From assembly GCF_000720455.1 (NCBI RefSeq), contig NZ_JOAK01000018.1:103332-167331 (forward strand): 64,000 nt of DNA, in the 5' to 3' direction. The position numbers and the translations under genes were made by a program. Origin of the DNA: Streptomyces virginiae. Its GTDB lineage: Bacteria; Actinomycetota; Actinomycetes; Streptomycetales; Streptomycetaceae. The first letter of the stretch is position 1. Each line of letters starts with the position of its first letter. This document shows positions 22,166 through 31,342 of this stretch, piece by piece. A model generated the notes under the pieces. It was given only the letters and a program-made list of their open reading frames with translations, did no database searches and was not told the DNA's origin.

Positions 22166-23687
22166 GTGTCGCTCAGCCCGTCCCGTACGTTCCCTCCGGA
22201 GATCGCCGAATCCGAGGCCCTGGTAGCGCTCGTCGAGCGCGGCCGCGAGCAGGGTCACATCAACGGTGACGACGTGCGCCAGGCCTTCGAGGCCGGCCGC
22301 ATCCCGGTGGACCAGTGGAAGCGGGTCCTGCGCAGCCTGAACCAGGTCCTCGACGAGGAGGGTGTCGCCCTTCACGTCAGCGCGGCCCCCGCCACCAAGG
22401 CTGCCGCGAAGAAGCCCCGCAAGGCTGCCGCCGCCCCCGCCCGTACCGTGGCCAAGAAGGCCACCGCCGCGCCCCGCCCCATCGGTGCGCGCAAGACCGC
22501 GGCCACCGCCGCGGCCACCACGGTCACGTCCACGGCTTCGGCGATATCCGCTCCGTCGGCCGCCGCGGCTGCGGAGGCGGCGCCGGCCGAGGCCGCCGCC
22601 GAGCCGAAGAAGCGCACGGTCAAGAAGACCGCCGCCAAGAAGACCGCCGTGAAGAAGACCGCCGCGGCGAAGAAGACCAGCGCCAAGGACTCCGACGAGG
22701 GCGAGACCCCGGTCGTCGAGGGCGAGGACTGGGCGGCCGAGGACCTCGTCGACGAGGCCGAGGAGGAGGCCCCCAAGGCCGGCGCCCAGGGCTTCGTGCT
22801 GTCCGACGACGACGAGGACGACGCCCCGGCCCAGACGGTCATGGTGGCCGGCGCCACCGCCGACCCCGTCAAGGACTACCTCAAGCTCATCGGCAAGGTG
22901 CCGCTCCTCAACGCCGAGCAGGAGGTCGAGCTCGCCAAGCGCATCGAGGCGGGTCTCTTCTCCGAGTACAAGCTCGAAGAGGAGGAGGACCACAAGCCCG
23001 CCTTCAAGCGCGAGCTGGAGATCCTCGTCGAGGACGGCCGCCGCGCGAAGAACCACCTGCTGGAGGCCAACCTCCGCCTCGTGGTCTCCCTCGCCAAGCG
23101 CTACACCGGCCGCGGCATGCTCTTCCTTCTCCACGTATGCGACCTGGTGGATCCGGCAGGCGATCACGCGTGCCATGGCCGACCAGTCGCGCACGATCCG
23201 CATCCCCGTGCACATGGTCGAGATCATCAACAAGCTCGCCCGCGTGCAGCGCCAGATGCTCCAGGACCTGGGCCGTGAGCCCACCCCGGAGGAGCTGGGC
23301 AAGGAACTCGACATGACCCCCGAGAAGGTCATCGAGGTCCAGAAGTACGGCCGCGAGCCGATCTCCCTGCACACCCCGCTGGGTGAGGAGGGCGACAGCG
23401 AGTTCGGTGACCTCATCGAGGACTCCGAGGCGGTCGTGCCCGCGGACGCGGTCTCCTTCACGTTCCTCCAGGAGCAGCTCCAGTCGATCCTGGGCACGCT
23501 CTCGGAGCGCGAGGCGGGCGTGGTCTCCATGCGCTACGGCCTCAACGACGGCCAGCCGAAGACCCTCGACGAGATCGGCCGCGTGTACGGGGTCACCCGT
23601 GAGCGCATCCGCCAGATCGAGTCCAAGACCATGTCGAAGCTGCGCCACCCGTCGCGTTCGCAGGTCCTGCGCGACTACCTCGACTGA
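22166..23687 (+). pseudogene. hrdB: hrdB-like principal sigma-70 factor gene, frameshifted by an internal deletion
   Basis: Two reading frames together encode one HrdB-type sigma factor. The first (GTG 22166, ribosome site GAGAGG) has the HrdB N-terminus, a Lys/Ala-rich region, region 1.2 ([16 protein letters not shown]) and region 2.1 up to YTGRGMLF. After base 23126 the frame is lost. The second frame resumes at [20 protein letters not shown] and continues intact through regions 3 and 4 to SQVLRDYLD at 23687. Compared with known HrdB, about 25 codons (from LDLIQEG to KGYK) are missing, as an apparent deletion of 74 bases. The core-binding part of region 2.2 is lost. HrdB is essential in Streptomyces. 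Either this is an assembly or sequencing error, or it is a decayed paralogue and the true hrdB lies elsewhere. A restored protein would be about 531 residues. Confidence 0.9.
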
Positions 23688-23702
23688 GCCGATCCGTCCG
23701 GC

Positions 23703-23738
23703 ACGCCCCCGACCCGCGCACCAGCGGGCCGGGGGCGT
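23703..23738 (+). terminator. Terminator after the hrdB-like gene
   Basis: ACGCCCCC pairs with GGGGGCGT and an inner CCCGC with GCGGG, around a short loop, followed by TTCTG. It begins 16 bases after the sigma-factor stop and lies before the convergent VWA gene. Confidence 0.7.
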
Positions 23739-23746
23739 TCTGCGTC

Positions 23747-25564
23747 TCACGACAGCCGGAAGACCGGGCCGCGGGGGGTGAAGGGGAGACAGGCGCCCAG
23801 GGGGATCAGGAAGGCGTGTTCGCGGCGGATGCGGAGGGTGTCGCACCAGCCGTCCGTGATCACCAGCAGCGGTGCTCCGGGCGGGAAGTCCTCGGCCCGC
23901 TGGAGCAGGTCGACGCCCGGCTGGAGGACGGTGCCGCCGCGGCCGCGGACCCGTACCCGGCCCGCGATCTCGGTCGGCGGGACGTAGCCCGCGTCGTACG
24001 GCGCCGCGTCGCAGAACACCACGCGCGCCGCCGGTACGTCGCGGGCCTCGGCGTAGGAGGCGATCGCGCCCAGCGCCTTGCCGAGCAGGGCGGCGTTCAT
24101 CGACCCGGAGGTGTCGAGGACCACGCCGAAGGTGCAGCGGGCTGTCTCCTCGGGCGGGAAGTACCGGCCCGCGCGCGGGATGTCCGGGGTGGAGGCCTGA
24201 CGGCGTGCCGGGCGGGCGTAGGACCGTACGGCCTGCGGCCTGGGCACGTACTCGTCGAACCAGCGGGCGAGCCGGGCGTCCCACGGCACCGGCGGGTGGG
24301 CCAGGGCCCGGATCTCCTGGACCAGCCCTGCGGGCAGCAGGCCGCGCCCGCCGCGCACGTGCAGGTCGAAGCCCTGGACGAGGCCGCGCCGGTAGAACTC
24401 GTCGAGATCCGTGTACGGGCGCCCCGCGCCGTGGGCGAGCGGCTCGCCCAGGATGTCCCCGGCGCCCCTGCCGCGCAGGGTGGCCAGGCGCCGCATCCGG
24501 CGCAGGTCGGTGGCGATCCGGTCGTACACCTCCTCGACGGACAGCCCGCGCAGCGCCGGGTCGTGCAGCAGCCCTTCGGGCATGCTCCCGATCCGCATCT
24601 CCACCAGCCAGTCGTTGACGACGTAGTCGGCGGCGACGTTGTGCAGGAACGGATCGCGGGGGCCGCGGCGCTCGCCGTGGCGCAGGGCGGCGTGCAGCAT
24701 CTCGTGGGCCAGGATGAACCGCCACTCGTCGTCGTCGAAGGTGCGCAGCGGGTTGATGTAGATCTCCCCGGCGGTGGCGCTGACGGCGGCGATGGAGATG
24801 CCCTGGGCGCGGGCCAGCTCGGCGTCGGCGACGACGGTCAGGCCGGCGGCGAGCCCGCCGAGCAGCGGGTAGGAGGACACGAACCAGTTCAGGGCCCGGT
24901 CCCAGGGGCCCTGGGCGAGGCGTTCGCCGGTGGTCCGGTCGCGGCGGCCGCCGGCCACGTCCATGGCGGCGGAGACGCTGCGGGTCAGGGCGGCGGCGAA
25001 GGCGGTCTGCCAGTCGGGGACGGTGGTGTCCCAGCTCCGCCAGGGGACCAGGACCTGGTCGGGGTGGCGGCCGGCGGTGCCGCAGTGCTCGTGGGCGGGC
25101 GGGATGCCGTCGCGGCGCCAGCGGGCGGCGAGCTCGTCCTCGTCGCCGCCGGGGTACGCGGCGGGCAGGTGGTCGGGGGCGCTGCCGACCGGGAAGGTCA
25201 GCAGGAAGCGGTTGACTACCGTGCAGCGGGCGGCGAGGTCGAAGCGGTCCGGCTGGGGCCGGTCCTCGTCCTTGGCGGCCGGGACGTGGCCGAAGCCGAG
25301 GTGGAGCAGGGCGTGGGCGATCGTCCAGGCCCATTCGCGGGGTTCGGCCCGCCGGGTGGGGTGGACGTGGACGACGCCGTTGGAGGTGATGGTGGCCAGG
25401 CCGCCCTCCGGGGACTGCGGGCAGCCGGCCTCGCGGCAGATCTTGCCGTTGAGGGCGCCGAGGGCCGGGTTCTGCTTGACCAGGGCCAGGCCCTCGGCGA
25501 AGGCCTGGGTGGCCGGGTCGGGCGTGGCGGCGGCCTTCGCGCGGGCCTTTCCGCTCCGGCTCAC
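23747..25564 (-). CDS. Putative metallopeptidase with C-terminal VWA-like domain (DUF2201 type)
   Basis: The 605-residue protein combines two parts. The N-terminal part holds a zinc-peptidase-like signature HEMLHAALRHGERRG near residue 287, followed by FLHNVAADYVVNDWLVE, as in the 'putative metallopeptidase' DUF2201 domain. The C-terminal part has a VWA-like fold with FGVVLDTSGSMN near residue 483 and LLVITDGWCDT. No signal peptide is seen. The GTG at 25564 overlaps the stop of the MoxR ATPase gene (GTGA), so the two are translationally coupled. MoxR/VWA pairs usually act together as a chaperone-like module that inserts metal or remodels a partner protein; the partner here is unknown. Confidence 0.88.
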   Translation of the reverse strand: MSRSGKARAKAAATPDPATQAFAEGLALVKQNPALGALNGKICREAGCPQSPEGGLATITSNGVVHVHPTRRAEPREWAWTIAHALLHLGFGHVPAAKDEDRPQPDRFDLAARCTVVNRFLLTFPVGSAPDHLPAAYPGGDEDELAARWRRDGIPPAHEHCGTAGRHPDQVLVPWRSWDTTVPDWQTAFAAALTRSVSAAMDVAGGRRDRTTGERLAQGPWDRALNWFVSSYPLLGGLAAGLTVVADAELARAQGISIAAVSATAGEIYINPLRTFDDDEWRFILAHEMLHAALRHGERRGPRDPFLHNVAADYVVNDWLVEMRIGSMPEGLLHDPALRGLSVEEVYDRIATDLRRMRRLATLRGRGAGDILGEPLAHGAGRPYTDLDEFYRRGLVQGFDLHVRGGRGLLPAGLVQEIRALAHPPVPWDARLARWFDEYVPRPQAVRSYARPARRQASTPDIPRAGRYFPPEETARCTFGVVLDTSGSMNAALLGKALGAIASYAEARDVPAARVVFCDAAPYDAGYVPPTEIAGRVRVRGRGGTVLQPGVDLLQRAEDFPPGAPLLVITDGWCDTLRIRREHAFLIPLGACLPFTPRGPVFRLS

Positions 25565-26622
25565 CGGCGTGCCTCGACCAGTCGCGGCATGTCCCGGGCG
25601 GCCTCGATCAGGAACCAGCCGGGCAGTACGGGCCGGCCGTCGGCGTCGTCGGCGATGACGGTCTGGGCGACCTCGACGGAGATCTCGGCGAGCTGGACGA
25701 GCAGCGACTTGAAACGGTGGGTGTGCTGGCGCAGGGCGGGTGAGACGTGCTCCTTCTGCGCGGGCAGTTCCTTGAGCAGGCGGCCCCGGAAGGCCTCCGC
25801 GAGGTAGTAGAGCAGGTCGCGGTCCTGGAGCCGGGCCGGCCAGGAAGCGTCGCCCTTCAGGATGGCCTCGATGCCGAAGGTGTGGCGGACGATCTTGGCG
25901 TAGCCGCAGAAGGAGACGGCGTGCGCGGGGGTGAGGGTGCCGTGCGCGACCACCTTGAGGGTCTGCTCGTCCAGCTCCGCGCCGAAGGAGTGCAGGGCGT
26001 CGGAGAGCATGTGCCAGGAGCGCGGGGTGGAGAAGGGCTCCTCGGTCTTGGGCGGCTGCGACCAGAGGTGGTCGGGGCGGTCGGTGAGGTAGTCGGTGAC
26101 CCAGGGGTGGATGCCGTGTTCGCCGGCCCACACCAGCCAGTCCTGTGCGGACGCCTGCAGGTGGACGTGGGTGAGGCGGTTGACCAGGGCGGAGGCGATG
26201 GGGCGGGCCAGCGCGTTGTCCGTGGCGCGGTTGCCGGCCCCGATCACGATGGAGCCCGCGGGCAGTTCGTAGGAGCCGATCCGGCGGTCGAGGATCAGCG
26301 AGTAGAAGGCCTTCTGGACGTCCGGGCCCGCGGCGTTGAGCTCGTCGAGGAAGAGGCAGTACGGCTCGTCGCGGGCGATGGCCTCGGGCGGGCAGAAGAC
26401 GGAGCGGCCGTCGCGGATCTGCGGTACGCCGATCAGGTCCTCGGGGGCGAGCTGCGTGCCGAGGAGGCTGACGCACTCCAGGCCGAGGGAGTCGGCGAAC
26501 TTCCGCACGAGCGAGGACTTCCCGATGCCGGGCGCCCCCCAGAGGAAAACGGGCCGCACGGTGGCGAGGCCGAGCAGCAGTTCGGGGATCTGGGCGGGGG
26601 TGACGGTGACGGCGGCCTGCAC
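25561..26622 (-). CDS. MoxR-type AAA+ ATPase
   Basis: The 353-residue ATPase has Walker A GAPGIGKSS near residue 30 and Walker B CLFLDELN near 88. It also has a sensor-1-type IVIGAGNRATDNALA and an arginine-finger region RPIASALVNRLTH. These belong to the MoxR branch of AAA+ proteins. The GTG at 26622 is preceded by AAGGAC; an upstream ATG at 26685 would add 21 residues that overlap a long stem-loop, which makes it unlikely. The gene is coupled by a GTGA overlap to the metallopeptidase/VWA gene, its probable functional partner. Confidence 0.9.
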   Translation of the reverse strand: MQAAVTVTPAQIPELLLGLATVRPVFLWGAPGIGKSSLVRKFADSLGLECVSLLGTQLAPEDLIGVPQIRDGRSVFCPPEAIARDEPYCLFLDELNAAGPDVQKAFYSLILDRRIGSYELPAGSIVIGAGNRATDNALARPIASALVNRLTHVHLQASAQDWLVWAGEHGIHPWVTDYLTDRPDHLWSQPPKTEEPFSTPRSWHMLSDALHSFGAELDEQTLKVVAHGTLTPAHAVSFCGYAKIVRHTFGIEAILKGDASWPARLQDRDLLYYLAEAFRGRLLKELPAQKEHVSPALRQHTHRFKSLLVQLAEISVEVAQTVIADDADGRPVLPGWFLIEAARDMPRLVEARR

Positions 26623-26645
26623 GGGTGCGGATGTCCTTCGGGGTG

Positions 26646-26690
26646 GGACGGTGTGTGGTGCGGCCAGTGTGGTCGCACCGCACACCGTCC
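26646..26690 (-). terminator. Long imperfect stem-loop between SRPBCC and MoxR genes
   Basis: Two 17-base arms beginning GGACGGTGTG and ending CACACCGTCC pair with one wobble around an 11-base loop. On the minus strand it follows the SRPBCC gene and ends 24 bases before the MoxR start. It may terminate the former or act in the leader of the latter. Confidence 0.5.
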
Positions 26691-26722
26691 GGCATCCGGT
26701 TTTCCCCGGGCGCCCGCCCGGT

Positions 26723-27157
26723 TCAGGTTTCGAGGAGGTGCTTGAGCTTCTCCTCGTTCAGCGGCATCTCCTTGCGCGCGTGCGGCTTCACGACGAGCGG
26801 TACGAGGACCCTGCCGATGCCGTGGCCCTCGAAGTCGAGGCTCAGCGTGAGGCGGGTGCGCGTCCCGTCGCCCAGGGGCTCGACGGTGCCGCGGACGTCG
26901 CCGCGGACGGGGCCGTCGATGCCGTGGAGGTGCCAGGTCCTGGGCGGGTCGTACTCGGTGACTTCCATGGTCGTCGGGAACTCTCGGCGGCCGATCCGCC
27001 GCCGTACGGCGATGAGCGATCCGACGGCCGGGTGGTCGGCGCCCCGGACGGACACGGCGCTCTTCTGCCACTCCGGCAGGTGGGAGGCGTCCGACAGGTA
27101 GGCGAAGACCTCTTCGGGACTCCGGTCGATTTCGATGCTTTCCCTGATCGCGGACAT
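26723..27157 (-). CDS. SRPBCC family protein (polyketide cyclase/START-like)
   Basis: The 144-residue protein starts MSAIRESIEIDRSPEEVFAYLSDASHLPEWQ, the standard opening of SRPBCC domains, which form a deep hydrophobic ligand pocket. WHLHGIDGPVRGDVRGTVEPLGDGTRTRLTLSLDFEG and a C-terminal helix ending EKLKHLLET complete the fold. Members bind lipids or aromatic compounds or act as cyclases; the specific role here is unknown. It lies between the MoxR operon and the amino-acid permease on the same strand, separated from both by more than 50 bases. Confidence 0.88.
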   Translation of the reverse strand: MSAIRESIEIDRSPEEVFAYLSDASHLPEWQKSAVSVRGADHPAVGSLIAVRRRIGRREFPTTMEVTEYDPPRTWHLHGIDGPVRGDVRGTVEPLGDGTRTRLTLSLDFEGHGIGRVLVPLVVKPHARKEMPLNEEKLKHLLET

Positions 27158-27211
27158 GGCGACCCTTTCATGCCCCCTGAAAGGCCCTGTCCTTCCACGC
27201 TACCGCGCAGG

Positions 27212-28585
27212 TCAGGCGGCTGTCCGCTGCCTGCGCGCGGCCATCACGGCGTAGACGGCGACACCCGCGAAGAGGAAGAGCACGCCCTGGTAGACGGCGG
27301 CGTATCCGGAGCCGGCCACCAGCCACATGGAGAAGGCGAAGGCGAGGACGGCGAGGGCGCCGTCACGGGCCAGGCGCCCGCGGTGGACGCGCTCGCCCCG
27401 GCCGGAGAGCAGGAAGTAGATCTGCGCGGCGGTGGAGAGCAGGTAGGGGACGGTCGCGGTGAAGGTGGTGACGAGGACCAGGATCTCGAAGACGCCCTCG
27501 GAGCCGGCCGTGTAGTTGTAGACGGTCAGGGCGGAGGCCAGCGAGGTCGTGACGACGACGCCGACCACCGGGACGCCGCGCCGCTTCGTCTCGAAGGCTC
27601 GGGGGAAGAGCCCGTCCTTGGCCGCGGCGTACGGGGTCTGGGCGCTGAGCAGGGTCCAGCCGTTGAGGGCGCCGGCCATCGAGATGACGGCGGCGCAGGC
27701 GACGAGGGTGCCGCCCCAGGTGCCGCCGAACATGGCGTTGACGGCGTCGGTGAAGGGGGCTTCGGAGGTGACCAGCTTCTCGTGGGCGACGAGTCCGAAG
27801 ACGGAGAGGGTGCCCAGCAGGTAGACGACGGCCGCGCCGGCGGTGCCGAGGATCGTGGCCCGGCCGACGTTGCGGGCGGGGTCGCGGACCTCCCCGGCGC
27901 TGACGGCGGCCGACTCCACGCCGAGGTAGCTGAAGAGGAGGATCGCCGCGGAGGCGGAGAGCGCGCCGGCGGGGCTCTGGCCGGTGGCCTGGAACGGGCC
28001 GAGGTTGGCGGGGTCGAAGAAGAACAGGCCGCCCACGGCGACCAGCATCAGCGGGGCGAACTTCAGTACGGTGGCGACGAGTTGGACGGCCCCGACGTAG
28101 CGGGTGCCGGCCAGGTTGGCGAGCGCGGGGAGCCACTGCATGGCCAGCGCCGCCAGGCACATCGACCACTTGTGCGCGCCGATGGCCGGGAAGAGGACGC
28201 AGAGGTAGCCGACCGAGGCGACGGCGAGGGCCGCGTTCGACACCCAGGAGGTTATCCAGTAGCTCCAGGCGGCGAGGAAGCCGGCGAAGTCGCCGAAGGC
28301 GGCGCGGGCGTAGACGTACGGGCCGCCGGTCTGCGGGTGCCGGTGGGCGAGGCGGCCGAAGACGAGCGCGAGGGCGACGGCCCCGAGGGTGAGAACCGCG
28401 AAGGCGACGAGGCTGATGGTGCCGAAGGGGGCGACCGAGGCCGGGAGGAGGAAGATCCCGCCGCCGATGATGTTGCCCATGACCAGGCAGGTCGCGATGG
28501 GCAGGCCGAAGCGTCGGGCATGGGGGTCGCGGCCCTGTTCGGGGGGTGCGGTGGCCTCGGCGGGCAGGGCTGCGGTGCTGGTCAT
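27212..28585 (-). CDS. APC-family amino acid permease
   Basis: The 457-residue protein has about twelve transmembrane segments and the APC-superfamily hallmarks: LVMGNIIGGGIFLLPASVAPFG in the first helix, GGPYVYARAAFGDFAGFLAAWSYW in helices 2-3, and ILLFSYLGVESAAVSAGEVRDPARNVGRATI in helix 6 and the following loop. These proteins import amino acids or exchange them for polyamines. The QTGGPY segment is seen in the basic/polyamine antiporter subgroup, but substrate assignment is uncertain. The start MTSTAALPA is at 28585; two CACATGGT copies lie in the 75-bp region upstream. Confidence 0.9.
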   Translation of the reverse strand: MTSTAALPAEATAPPEQGRDPHARRFGLPIATCLVMGNIIGGGIFLLPASVAPFGTISLVAFAVLTLGAVALALVFGRLAHRHPQTGGPYVYARAAFGDFAGFLAAWSYWITSWVSNAALAVASVGYLCVLFPAIGAHKWSMCLAALAMQWLPALANLAGTRYVGAVQLVATVLKFAPLMLVAVGGLFFFDPANLGPFQATGQSPAGALSASAAILLFSYLGVESAAVSAGEVRDPARNVGRATILGTAGAAVVYLLGTLSVFGLVAHEKLVTSEAPFTDAVNAMFGGTWGGTLVACAAVISMAGALNGWTLLSAQTPYAAAKDGLFPRAFETKRRGVPVVGVVVTTSLASALTVYNYTAGSEGVFEILVLVTTFTATVPYLLSTAAQIYFLLSGRGERVHRGRLARDGALAVLAFAFSMWLVAGSGYAAVYQGVLFLFAGVAVYAVMAARRQRTAA

Positions 28586-28660
28586 CGGTGGTGCGCCTCG
28601 GGTCGTCTCACATGGTGGGCGGGTCGACACATGGTCGGCCACCGTGCGGGTCGTACCAAA

Positions 28661-30826
28661 TCAGCGGGTTTCGTCCCGTGCGGGCGACCCCTCGGAAGGA
28701 AGGATTCCGCTGATGTGGCCGTCCGGCCGGGAATTCTGCGGCACCGCTCGCGGGGGCGGCTCGCCGGCCGTCCCGGCGGCCTCCCCCGCCGAGGTGCCCG
28801 CCGGCGGTGCCACCGGTACCTGCGGGCCGTCCGCCTCCCTGAGCCAGCGCCGCAGTACGCCGTGCACCGCCTCCGCGCCGACCGGCTCCGCCCCCGGATC
28901 CGACAGCTCGGCGGGCCACATCAGGAAGGGGCGCCCCTGCTCCCCGCCCAGGCCGCCGTGCGAGCCGATCTGCTCCTCGAAGGCGTGCACCGCGCCCGTG
29001 TCCGGGTCGTACGCCGAATTCACCATGATGTCGGCCACGTGCGGGAAGGCGTCGGCCCGGCGTACGGCCTCCGCCGCGCTCGGGCCGAAGCCGGCGAGCA
29101 GCTCCTCGGCCTCGCCGGGCACGTCCAGCCGGGCCTGCGCCCCGTCCGGACCCAGCACCACCCCGTCCACCAGCAGGAAGCCCACCCCCGGGTGGTTCGC
29201 CAGGGTCGCCAGCAGCGCGGGGTGCGTGCGCTCGATGCGGGCCCGCGAGGCCCGGCCGGGGACGTCGGGGAAGGAGATCAGGGCGAGGTTGCCCGAGGCC
29301 AGCACCACCGGGTCGGAGCCCGGCCCCGGGCGGGCCTCCTCGTCCTCCTCCACCGGCCGGTGCAGCGCCGCGAGGACCGCGGCGCGGGCCTCGGCGCCAC
29401 TGCGGGTACGGCCGGCCTTGCGGGAGACGGGCAGTCCGCAGCCCGCCCGCACCAGGTCCTTGAGGGTCAGCCCGTACCGCGCCAGGAAGGTCTCCCCCGG
29501 GCTCTGGCCGTGGTCGGACAGCAGCACGATCCGGTACGGGCGCGGCGCGTGCTCGGCGACCCGGGCGATCAGCGCGAGGCTGCGGTCGAGGCGTTCCAGC
29601 ACCTGGTCGGTGTCCCGGCCGCGCGGGCCCGAGTGGTGCGCGACCTCGTCGTAGGCGACGAGGTCGGCATAGACCACGGCGCGCCCGGCGAGCATGTCGC
29701 CGATCACCGCCGCCACGACGACGTCCCGTTCGACCACGGTCGCGAAGGCCCGGATCAGCGGGTAGAGCCCGCCGCGCGACACCCGGGGCCGGTCGCCGCG
29801 GATCCGCGCCCGCAGGGACTGGACGATCTCCCGGACGGCGTCGGAGACGAAGGACAGGGCGGTGCGCACGGCGTTGGCCGGATCGGAGAAGTACGCGAAG
29901 TAGCCGGCGCGGGACCGGTTGGCCCGGCCCCGCCGCGCCGAGACCGAGAGAACGAGCGCCAGCTGGTCCGCGCCGCCGCTGAAGAGGTTGCCGCGGCTGG
30001 CCCCGTCGAGGGTGAGCAGTCCGCCGTCACCGGTGCGCTCGACGGCCCGCCGCTGGAGCTCCGCGGCACTGGTGGGCCGGTTGCAGACCATCACCTCGCC
30101 GGTCTCCTTCTCGTACCAGCGGAAGGCGGGCACGTCGAAGGTGGAGCCGTGCAGGATGCCGAGCTGGCTGGCGCCGGTCTGGCTGGACCAGTCCGTGCGC
30201 CACGGCATGACGCGGTGGCCCTGCTCCAGCCAGCCGGCGACGGTGGGCATCAGCGCGCTGTTGCAGGCCCCGCGCAGCACCTCGTACCCGACCCCGTCGA
30301 GCTGGATGACCACCAGCCCGGGCGCGGGCGCCCCGCTCCGGGGCGCGGCCCCGCGGCCCTGCCGTCTACGGCGGCGGTCGGCGAGCCGGTAGAGCCGGCG
30401 CCGGTACGCCTCGTCGTCGCGCACCGCGAGCGCGGTGGAGGTCGCCGAGGCCACCGCGGACATCACGGCGGCCACGACGACCGCGGTCTCGGGGGCCGCC
30501 TCGCCCCGCCCGTCGGGAATCAGCCTGAGAGCGATCAGCAGGAGCGAGCCGTTCAGGAAGAAGACGAGCAGCCCGAGCACGAGGGCCGGCACGAGCAGCA
30601 GGGCCCGCACGACCACGGGCCAGACCAGGGCGCTCAGCAGACCGAAGGCGCCGGCCCCCCAGGCCGCGGTGAGGCCGATCTGCGTGACGCTGTCGCGGTC
30701 GTCGGACCGGAGCCTGAAGTCCGGCAGGATCCCCGCCAGGGCCAGCATCGTGAGGGTCGACACCGCCCAGACCAGGAGCACCCGCACCAGGGCGTTGCCC
30801 GTGGTCCGCCACCTTCGTCGCCGCAC
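28661..30826 (-). CDS. Membrane-anchored type I phosphodiesterase/alkaline phosphatase family protein
   Basis: The 721-residue protein starts with about 130 residues holding four transmembrane helices, resembling the phage-holin superfamily IV module. A long soluble domain follows, of the alkaline phosphatase/nucleotide pyrophosphatase superfamily. Metal-binding segments are VVIQLDGVGYEVL near residue 172, LVAYDEVAHHSG and VLLSDHGQSPGETFL, and a nucleophile region WRTDWSSQTGASQLGILHG lies between. The enzyme should hydrolyse phosphate esters or phosphodiesters at the membrane. The C-terminal 70 residues are Pro/Gly-rich. The start is a GTG at 30826 with a run of arginines after it. Confidence 0.87.
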   Translation of the reverse strand: MRRRRWRTTGNALVRVLLVWAVSTLTMLALAGILPDFRLRSDDRDSVTQIGLTAAWGAGAFGLLSALVWPVVVRALLLVPALVLGLLVFFLNGSLLLIALRLIPDGRGEAAPETAVVVAAVMSAVASATSTALAVRDDEAYRRRLYRLADRRRRRQGRGAAPRSGAPAPGLVVIQLDGVGYEVLRGACNSALMPTVAGWLEQGHRVMPWRTDWSSQTGASQLGILHGSTFDVPAFRWYEKETGEVMVCNRPTSAAELQRRAVERTGDGGLLTLDGASRGNLFSGGADQLALVLSVSARRGRANRSRAGYFAYFSDPANAVRTALSFVSDAVREIVQSLRARIRGDRPRVSRGGLYPLIRAFATVVERDVVVAAVIGDMLAGRAVVYADLVAYDEVAHHSGPRGRDTDQVLERLDRSLALIARVAEHAPRPYRIVLLSDHGQSPGETFLARYGLTLKDLVRAGCGLPVSRKAGRTRSGAEARAAVLAALHRPVEEDEEARPGPGSDPVVLASGNLALISFPDVPGRASRARIERTHPALLATLANHPGVGFLLVDGVVLGPDGAQARLDVPGEAEELLAGFGPSAAEAVRRADAFPHVADIMVNSAYDPDTGAVHAFEEQIGSHGGLGGEQGRPFLMWPAELSDPGAEPVGAEAVHGVLRRWLREADGPQVPVAPPAGTSAGEAAGTAGEPPPRAVPQNSRPDGHISGILPSEGSPARDETR

Positions 30827-30937
30827 CGCGCCACCCCCTGGGTCGTCTCCGCCTCCAGGCTCGCACAGCGGCGGCGGCCCGGCCGGGCGACGGGAAAGGG
30901 CGGATCCGGGGCGGCCGCGGCCGGGTGGGTGCGGCGG

Positions 30938-31342
30938 TCAGGTGCCGTCGTAGCCGGCGGTCGGCATGGACAGCCGCCGGTGCACCTCGGCCTTCATCTC
31001 GGAGGTGTACCGGGGCTCTTCGTCCCCGGCGGTCTCCAGCCGTACGCCGCGCCGCTCGCACTCGGCGGTGAACTCCTCGACGCAGCTCAGGGCGCGGGCC
31101 AGCACCCGCTGGTTGGCGGCGACGAAGAGATCGACCCCGGCGGCGTCGATGTCGGACCAGAAGCCGCAGTGGTCCGCGCGCAACCCGTAGACGAGCAGCT
31201 GCTTGGTCACGACGTAGCCCCGGTCGGCCGCCCAGCGTGCGCACACGGCGTACTGGCCGCGGGTGTCCACGGCGAAGGGGTCGGCGTCCAGGTCCTCGAG
31301 CGGGGCCAGGCTGGCGATCGAGGCCACGCGCAACTCTTCCAT
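30938..31342 (-). CDS. Hypothetical protein, possibly related to the serine-recombinase N-terminal fold
   Basis: The 134-residue protein from ATG 31342 (MEELRVASIASLAPLEDL) is not a firm family match. The order 'TRGQYAVCARWAADRGYVV....GVDLFVAANQRVLARAL....ECERRGVRLET' recalls the catalytic fold of resolvases (Q...WA...GY, D.LVV....RL.R, ..G..L). The catalytic serine motif near the N-terminus is absent, so recombinase activity is not expected. The in-frame upstream extension to 31432 is Pro/Arg-rich and not family-like. The gene diverges from the metallo-beta-lactamase gene at 31483. Confidence 0.6.
   Translation of the reverse strand: MEELRVASIASLAPLEDLDADPFAVDTRGQYAVCARWAADRGYVVTKQLLVYGLRADHCGFWSDIDAAGVDLFVAANQRVLARALSCVEEFTAECERRGVRLETAGDEEPRYTSEMKAEVHRRLSMPTAGYDGT

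Noticed and set aside
22360..22700. Lys/Ala-rich segment as a separate histone-like protein
   Set aside because: It is in frame with the sigma-factor N-terminus and such a region is normal in HrdB.
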